Under the pieces are notes generated by a model. The model was not told the DNA's origin and did no database searches. It saw only the letters and a list, made by a program, of their open reading frames with translations. 64,000 nucleotides of DNA from an uncultured Collinsella sp. (GTDB lineage: Bacteria; Actinomycetota; Coriobacteriia; Coriobacteriales; Coriobacteriaceae): positions 1 through 64,000 of the forward strand of contig CABRHW010000002.1 of assembly GCA_902470765.1 (NCBI GenBank), read 5' to 3'. Positions 59,344 through 64,000 of this stretch are shown here, one piece after another. The position numbers were made by a program, and so were the translations under genes. Positions within the stretch are counted from its first letter, which is position 1. Every line of letters starts with the position of its first letter.

Positions 59344-59631
59344 ATGGCCGAGATCTCGTCCTCCCGTATCGTCATCACCGTCCTTGGCAAGAACCGCCCC
59401 GGCATCGTCGCCGGCGTCACCCGTGTTCTGGGCGAGGCAAACGTCGACATCCGCGACATTACGCAGTCCATTATCGAGGACATCTTCACCATGACCATGC
59501 TGGCCGACACCGCCGAGTCCAAGCTCGACTTCGCCGAGCTGCAGAAGGCGCTGGCCGAGGCCGGCGAGCTTTCGGGCGTCAACGTGTCCATCCAGCGCGA
59601 GGACGTCTTTAACTTTATGTACCGCCTGTAG
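59344..59631 (+). CDS. ACT-domain protein (UPF0237)
   Basis: Small cytoplasmic regulator-like protein of 95 aa consisting of one ACT domain (RIVITVLGKNRPGIVAGVTRVLGEANVDIRDI) plus a helical tail. Members of this family bind amino acids or nucleotides, but no ligand is established. The ATG at 59344 follows GAAAGGGTTTCCC. In many Gram-positives the next gene is a PFL-like UPF0210 protein; here it is citrate synthase, 78 bp downstream, so cotranscription is likely. Confidence 0.88.
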   Translation: MAEISSSRIVITVLGKNRPGIVAGVTRVLGEANVDIRDITQSIIEDIFTMTMLADTAESKLDFAELQKALAEAGELSGVNVSIQREDVFNFMYRL

Positions 59632-59709
59632 CGAACAGGCCGTACGGGAACAGGCTGGCGCATCTGCACCCAAGCACGCCGCCCCCACACGGCCCCGAGA
59701 GGAGCGCGC

Positions 59710-61128
59710 ATGGCTTACGACGCCAAGAAAATCTACTACCGCTTTGACGATCACCTGAGCCGCCTGGTTCTGGACTACGAAGCGAGCCGCCAGATTTCGC
59801 CCGAAAGCGAAAACCTCTACCACGGCTTGCCGACCGATCCGTATGACGAGGGCCTGTTTGTCGAGCATAACGTCAAGCGCGGTCTGCGCAATGCTGACGG
59901 CTCGGGCGTGGTCGCGGGCCTTACCCGCATCTCGGACGTGCACGGCTACAACAAGGTCGACGGCAAGGTCGTGCCCGATCAGGGCAAGCTCACGTTGCGC
60001 GGCTATAGCATCGAGGACCTGGTCAACAGCGCCCAGGCCGAGAATCGTTATGGCTACGAAGAGGTCGCCTACCTGCTCATCACGGGTTCGCTGCCCAACA
60101 AGGAGGAACTCGACGGCTTTTGCGAACGCCTGGGCGCTTTTAGGCACCTGAGCGACGAGTACGTCAAAGAGTTCCCCATGACCACGGTGTCGTCGAGCAT
60201 CATGAATGTGCTTCAGCGCGCCGTGCTGCTGCTCTACGCCTTCGACGCCGAGCCCGACGCGATCACGCCCGAGCACGAGATCGACGTCGCCATCTCCATG
60301 CTCGCCCGTCTCCCCCGCATCGCCGCATTCGCGCATATGGCGTCGGTCGCCAAGCGTCGCGGCTCCGAGGTGCACGTACCGCACCCGACGCCCGGCCTTT
60401 CCACCGCCGAGACCATCCTGCAGGTACTCCGCGGCGGCATGGCGTTCACCCGCGACGAGGCCATGCTGCTCGACGTGATGCTCATGCTGCACGCCGAGCA
60501 CGGCGGCGGCAACAATTCCACGTTCGCCTGCCGCGTGCTGTCCTCTTCGGCTACCGACCCGTACTCTGCCTACGCCGCGGCCATCGGTTCGCTTAAGGGC
60601 CCGCGCCACGGCGGTGCCAATGCCAAGGTCGTGTCCATGCACGAGGACATCCGCGCGCATGTTTCCAACTGGGAAAACGAGGACGAGGTCGCAGCCTATC
60701 TGGGCAAGATCCTCGACAAGCAGGCCTTCGACGGAACGGGCCTCATCTACGGCATGGGCCACGCTGTCTACACGCTGAGCGACCCGCGCGCCGAGGTCTG
60801 CCGTCATTACGCGCGCTCGCTGGCGGCCAAAAAGGACCTGGGCGAGGAGTTCGCACTCATCGAGCGCATCGAACGCCTGGCCCCGCAGGTGATGCGCGAC
60901 CACGGCATGACCAAGCCCATCTGCGCCAACATCGACCTGTACACGGGCTTTATCTACAAGATGCTCGGTGTGCCCGAGACGCTCTTTACGCCGCTGTTCG
61001 CCGTCGCCCGCATGGCCGGCTGGTCGGCGCACCGCATGGAAGAGCTCTTCTGCGCACACCGCATCATCCGCCCGGCATATCGCCCGGTGATCGAGCCGCT
61101 GGAGTACAAGCCGCTCGCCGACCGATAG
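59710..61128 (+). CDS. gltA: Citrate synthase
   Basis: Enzyme of 472 aa that condenses acetyl-CoA with oxaloacetate. Catalytic residues are His264 (HAEHGGGNNST), His300 (LKGPRHGGANAK) and Asp358 (LSDPRAE), in complete large and small domains. The N-terminus (~60 residues) is longer than in the short type II enzymes. In an anaerobe lacking other TCA genes nearby it probably supplies glutamate precursors; gltBD is elsewhere in the window. The ATG at 59710 has GAGAGGAG upstream; a terminator follows. Confidence 0.94.
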   Translation: MAYDAKKIYYRFDDHLSRLVLDYEASRQISPESENLYHGLPTDPYDEGLFVEHNVKRGLRNADGSGVVAGLTRISDVHGYNKVDGKVVPDQGKLTLRGYSIEDLVNSAQAENRYGYEEVAYLLITGSLPNKEELDGFCERLGAFRHLSDEYVKEFPMTTVSSSIMNVLQRAVLLLYAFDAEPDAITPEHEIDVAISMLARLPRIAAFAHMASVAKRRGSEVHVPHPTPGLSTAETILQVLRGGMAFTRDEAMLLDVMLMLHAEHGGGNNSTFACRVLSSSATDPYSAYAAAIGSLKGPRHGGANAKVVSMHEDIRAHVSNWENEDEVAAYLGKILDKQAFDGTGLIYGMGHAVYTLSDPRAEVCRHYARSLAAKKDLGEEFALIERIERLAPQVMRDHGMTKPICANIDLYTGFIYKMLGVPETLFTPLFAVARMAGWSAHRMEELFCAHRIIRPAYRPVIEPLEYKPLADR

Positions 61129-61151
61129 GTCGCAGACCGTTATAGATCTAG

Positions 61152-61189
61152 AGCGTGGCCAGGGTCCCAAGCCCTCGGCCACGCTTTTT
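61152..61189 (+). terminator. Terminator of citrate synthase
   Basis: AGCGTGGCC pairs with GGCCACGCT around an inner AGGG/CCCT pair, followed by TTTTTAT. Confidence 0.9.
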
Positions 61190-61215
61190 ATGTCTCTTGG
61201 AAAGGACCACATCAG

Positions 61216-62058
61216 ATGATCGTGTTTTCCGATATGGATGGAACGCTGCTGACGAGCGACAAGCAGATGAGCGACGCCACCTGGGCGATGCTCGACGAGC
61301 TCGCACGTCGCGGCATTGAGTTTGTGCCCTGCACGGGCCGTCCGCTGTCGGGCGTCTTTGAGCCCATCCTCGCCCATCCCGCCGTGCATTACGCGGTCTG
61401 CGCCAACGGCGCCAGCGTCTGGCAGCTCGACGATGATACACCCACCGATGCCTCGCGCGCCACGTGCATTCTGAGCCGTCCGCTCGACCGTGACATTGCC
61501 CACCGCATCCGCAGCATTGCCGCCGACCATGACGTCACCTTCGACATTTTCGCCGACGGCCAGTGCTTTCTCCCCCGCTCGCTCTACGAGCGCCTGGACG
61601 AGTTCTGCGGCGGCGATCCGCATATTGCCGGATCTCTCAGGCGTACGCGCACGCTCATCGACGTGGACGTCGACAGCAAGATCGACGAGGTCGAGACGCT
61701 TGAGCGCATCGCCATGTACTGGCACGACCCCGCCGACCGCGACGCCATCGCGGCGGCGCTCGGCACGCTCGACAGGGTCGAGGTCACGCGTTCGTACGCC
61801 ATGAATATCGAGGTCATGGGCGAGGGCGCCACCAAGGGAACGGCTCTGACGTGGCTGTGCGAGCATCTGGGCGAGTCCCTTGCCGATGCCTGGGCCTTTG
61901 GCGACAACATCAACGACATCTCCATGCTGCAGGCAGCGGGCCACGGCATGGCCATGGTCAATGGCGAGCCAGAGGACCGCGAGGCAGCCGCCGCCATCAC
62001 CGAGTTCGACAACGACCACGACGGCGTAGCCCGCGCCATCATGGCCGCCCTCGCCTAG
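61216..62058 (+). CDS. Cof-type HAD-IIB hydrolase
   Basis: Phosphatase of the haloacid dehalogenase superfamily, 280 aa. Motif I DMDGTLL has nucleophile Asp6 and Asp8. A type IIB cap is in the middle. The last motifs are KGTALTWL and GDNINDISML. Substrates of such enzymes are usually sugar phosphates or nucleotides. The ATG at 61216 follows TTGGAAAGGA. It lies convergent to a second Cof-type gene. Confidence 0.88.
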   Translation: MIVFSDMDGTLLTSDKQMSDATWAMLDELARRGIEFVPCTGRPLSGVFEPILAHPAVHYAVCANGASVWQLDDDTPTDASRATCILSRPLDRDIAHRIRSIAADHDVTFDIFADGQCFLPRSLYERLDEFCGGDPHIAGSLRRTRTLIDVDVDSKIDEVETLERIAMYWHDPADRDAIAAALGTLDRVEVTRSYAMNIEVMGEGATKGTALTWLCEHLGESLADAWAFGDNINDISMLQAAGHGMAMVNGEPEDREAAAAITEFDNDHDGVARAIMAALA

Positions 62059-62092
62059 CAGCAGCAACCCAGCAGGGCAGCTAACTGCCGGA

Positions 62093-62887
62093 TTAGGCGA
62101 GGCTCTCCAGCACGTGGCGAAGTTCTTGCTGGACGGCGTGGTCGCGATTGCAGCCCACGACGCGGTCGGCAACCGCCTTGAGTGCAGGACGCGCGTTTTC
62201 CATCGCACAGCCCGTGCCGACAAAGCGAATGATCTCGTAGTCGTTCATCGAGTCGCCAAACGCCATGACCTCGTCGCGTTCGACGCCATAGTGCTCCATG
62301 AGCTGTGCGATGCCCGAGGCCTTCGACACACCGGGCTGCATGGCATCGATCCACGCGTTGCCCGAAGGCGCAAAGGTAAAGAGCTGACCGAGTTCTCGCT
62401 GTAGCACGTACGCACTGTCCATAACGGCACAGTCATCGCAAAAGATACTCGCCTTGATGATATTTACGCTGGGATCGGGCAGTTCCCAAATGCGCTCGGC
62501 ATTGGGAAGGTCCTTATCGACCTCGCGTACGAACTTGCACTCGTCATCGAGCAAGAAGGATTTGGTTCGGTCAAAGAGCGCAAGATGCAAATTGGGAAAC
62601 GTCCCGACGGCCTGGGCGAGCTTTCGAATCGCCAGGTGCGAATACACCTCACGGTCCACCATCTTGCCGTCGGCGTAGACCTGGGCACCGTTAGCTGCGA
62701 CAAAGTCCATCTTGTCACGAACGGGCGCAAAGAACTCGCACAGTCGATCGTAGCGACGACCTGACGATGCGGCAAAATGCACGCCATGCTCGCGTAGCGC
62801 CAGGATCAGTTCATAGGTTTCGGGAGGCACCTGGCCGTTTTCGTCAAGCAACGTGCCGTCCATATCGGATGCAATCAGTTTAAACAT
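62093..62887 (-). CDS. Cof-type HAD-IIB hydrolase
   Basis: Phosphatase of 264 aa, HAD-IIB. Motif I SDMDGTLL (Asp8, Asp10), motif II SSGRRYD, a cap domain and GDSMNDYEII at the C-terminus. Sequence differs clearly from the neighbouring convergent hydrolase, so it is not a recent duplicate. The ATG at 62887 follows GAAGGGAG, which sits in the stem of a leader hairpin. Confidence 0.88.
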   Translation of the reverse strand: MFKLIASDMDGTLLDENGQVPPETYELILALREHGVHFAASSGRRYDRLCEFFAPVRDKMDFVAANGAQVYADGKMVDREVYSHLAIRKLAQAVGTFPNLHLALFDRTKSFLLDDECKFVREVDKDLPNAERIWELPDPSVNIIKASIFCDDCAVMDSAYVLQRELGQLFTFAPSGNAWIDAMQPGVSKASGIAQLMEHYGVERDEVMAFGDSMNDYEIIRFVGTGCAMENARPALKAVADRVVGCNRDHAVQQELRHVLESLA

Positions 62888-62892
62888 AGAAA

Positions 62893-62954
62893 AGCTCCCT
62901 TCGGGCTTGTTGGAATCGAACGTGTATCCGATTCCAACGTACCCAAAGGGAGCT
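62893..62954 (-). promoter_or_regulatory. Nested hairpin sequestering ribosome site
   Basis: Outer arms AGCTCCCTT and AAGGGAGCT, inner arms GTTGGAATCG and CGATTCCAAC. On the minus strand the AAGGGAG of the 3' outer arm is the ribosome site of the Cof gene, eight bases before its ATG. Confidence 0.55.
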
Positions 62955-63029
62955 CAAATAAGACCCCGCAGTCATAAACGTTACATGGACCTGGCAAATA
63001 GCTCACGCGTGCAGTATCCGACAAGTCAA

Positions 63030-63082
63030 AGAGTGTCCCCGACGACTAGTCGTTTAAGAACGTCCCCGATGACTAGTCGGCG
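63030..63082. repeat. GACTAGTC direct repeats overlapping ade stop
   Basis: The sequence GTCCCCGA(C/T)GACTAGTCG occurs twice, separated by TTTAAGAAC. Each includes the palindrome GACTAGTC. The adenine deaminase gene ends inside the copy at right, using its TAG as stop codon. Confidence 0.7.
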
Positions 63083-64000
63083 TAGGTGAAGGTGGTGACG
63101 TCGAACATGCCCTCGGGGCGGATGCGGAGCGTCGGAATCACCGGCAGGGGCAGGAAGATGATGCCCATGATGGGGTCGAGCGGTGGCTCGATGCCCATGG
63201 CGCGCGCCTTGACCATAAAGTCGTCATGCTGCGCGGCGACATCCTCGGCCGTGCCCTCACTCATCAGACCACCAAGCGCCAGCGGAATACGCGCTACGAC
63301 CTCGCCATCGCGCACCAGCACGTGACCGCCCTGCCCCACGGCTTCAACAGCCGCCATCATATCGGCAGCGTTATCGCCCACGACGCACACGTTGTGCGAA
63401 TCGTGGCCGATCGTCGAGGCGATGGCACCGCCCGTGATGGTAAAGCCGCGCACCCAGCCGCGACCGATGTGCTTGCCGACAAGACCCAGGCCCGCAGGAC
63501 CATCACCGTCGGCACCCTCGGCCTGCAGCGACACGCCGCGGCCGTGGCGCTCGATCAGCATAATGCGGCGCAGGCCCTCGGCGCTCTCGGGGCGAGCCAT
63601 ACCCGTGATGGCCTTACCCGGTACCACGTCGATCACGGCCTCGCCCGGCTTAAAGGCATAGCCGAATACGTCGAGCGAAAGCTTCGGCAGTTTAACGGAG
63701 GCGCGCAGTTCATCGGCAAGGGCTGCAACCTCGGCCATCTCGGGTGCGATCTCGCCCACAAAGGTGCCGTCCTGCGCTACCAAAGCACCGGCGGCATATA
63801 CGCGATGCGGAGCCGTGGCAAACGTCAGGTCGTTGAGCACCAGCAGGTCGGCTCGCTTGCCCGGGGCGATGGCACCACGCAGCTCGTGCGGGTCGCGGCA
63901 GCCGTGATCCAGGCCAAACGCCTCGGCCGTGGAGAGGGACGCCATGGAGATAGCGACCACGGGGTCGATACCGGCGTCGATAGCCACGCGGCAGGCATTG
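63073..64000 (-). CDS. ade: Adenine deaminase, C-terminal part (runs off window)
   Basis: Last 308 codons of a gene that continues beyond the right edge. The end of the amidohydrolase barrel (GAIAPGKRADLLVLNDL) is followed by the adenine deaminase C-terminal domain (GWVRGFTITGGAIASTIGHDSHNVCVVG, LPLPVIPTLRI). It converts adenine to hypoxanthine and ammonia. The final TYAD codons and stop are in a direct-repeat element. The catalytic N-terminal half is not visible. Confidence 0.92.
   Translation of the reverse strand, partial: NACRVAIDAGIDPVVAISMASLSTAEAFGLDHGCRDPHELRGAIAPGKRADLLVLNDLTFATAPHRVYAAGALVAQDGTFVGEIAPEMAEVAALADELRASVKLPKLSLDVFGYAFKPGEAVIDVVPGKAITGMARPESAEGLRRIMLIERHGRGVSLQAEGADGDGPAGLGLVGKHIGRGWVRGFTITGGAIASTIGHDSHNVCVVGDNAADMMAAVEAVGQGGHVLVRDGEVVARIPLALGGLMSEGTAEDVAAQHDDFMVKARAMGIEPPLDPIMGIIFLPLPVIPTLRIRPEGMFDVTTFTYAD

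Noticed and set aside
59074..62223. 1049-residue minus-strand frame
   Set aside because: It lies opposite the ACT, citrate synthase and HAD genes, which have clear family motifs and ribosome sites.

Overview
The window is high-GC, densely coded chromosomal DNA. Gene content and organisation (DEAD-box helicase with an RG-rich tail, FHA/Ser-Thr kinase pair, sortase-anchored coiled-coil surface protein, L31 with an Ala/Glu tail, split transketolase, MurNAc and beta-glucoside PTS operons, EFR1-type flavodoxin/ferredoxin) point to a Gram-positive gut actinobacterium of the class Coriobacteriia, most probably Collinsella. This is an inference from protein character; no taxonomic search was run. It looks like a normal chromosome segment, with no prophage, IS transposase or CRISPR-Cas genes. 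One small serine recombinase (38082-38687) is the only mobile-type gene.

Layout. 0.3-7.8 kb: EFR1 ferredoxin (-), DEAD-box helicase (-), FHA-domain protein (+) and a membrane Ser/Thr kinase (+). 8.0-11.3 kb: a 1111-residue LPXTG surface protein with a CAP domain between two coiled coils. 11.8-14.9 kb: copper homeostasis operon (CsoR-type operator, copA, copZ, csoR). 15-19.2 kb: zinc-ribbon membrane protein, amidohydrolase, an AbiEi-like/nuclease-fold protein and an unknown protein. 19.6-25.8 kb: gltD-gltB glutamate synthase. 26.5-28.7 kb: gpmA and mntH. 29-31.6 kb: rubredoxin, flavin reductase, smpB, a TPR protein, tRNA-Glu and tRNA-Gln. 32.3-37.2 kb: MurNAc catabolism operon murR-murQ-murP-mupG plus an Spx/ArsC-like protein. 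37.4-43.3 kb: VanZ-like protein, recombinase, RNase R, ftsX-ftsE. 43.8-48.1 kb: zinc-ribbon membrane protein, split transketolase, YitT and DUF2798-like membrane proteins. 48.8-54.1 kb: beta-glucoside operon licT-bglP-bglA-MFS with two antiterminator sites. 54.3-58.3 kb: prfB-secA. 58.6-64 kb: rpmE, ACT-domain protein, citrate synthase, two Cof-type HAD hydrolases and the C-terminal part of adenine deaminase.

How the genes work together. Three carbon-uptake or salvage modules (MurNAc, beta-glucosides, split transketolase) sit beside central metabolism (gpmA, citrate synthase, GOGAT). Translation quality control (smpB, rnr, prfB) and secretion/division (secA, ftsEX) form the housekeeping backbone.

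The most striking non-coding signal is a set of palindromic intergenic element families. One has 15 copies in seven clusters between 4.2 and 28.8 kb. Each unit has 16-17-bp arms and a ~25-nt semi-conserved loop, and tandem copies recur every 80-81 bp. Other families (67-bp, 58-bp and REP-like GGGACAGGTTT types) fill the rest and often abut, or even supply, the stop codons of neighbouring genes. Several 5' leaders carry hairpins that would sequester the ribosome-binding site.
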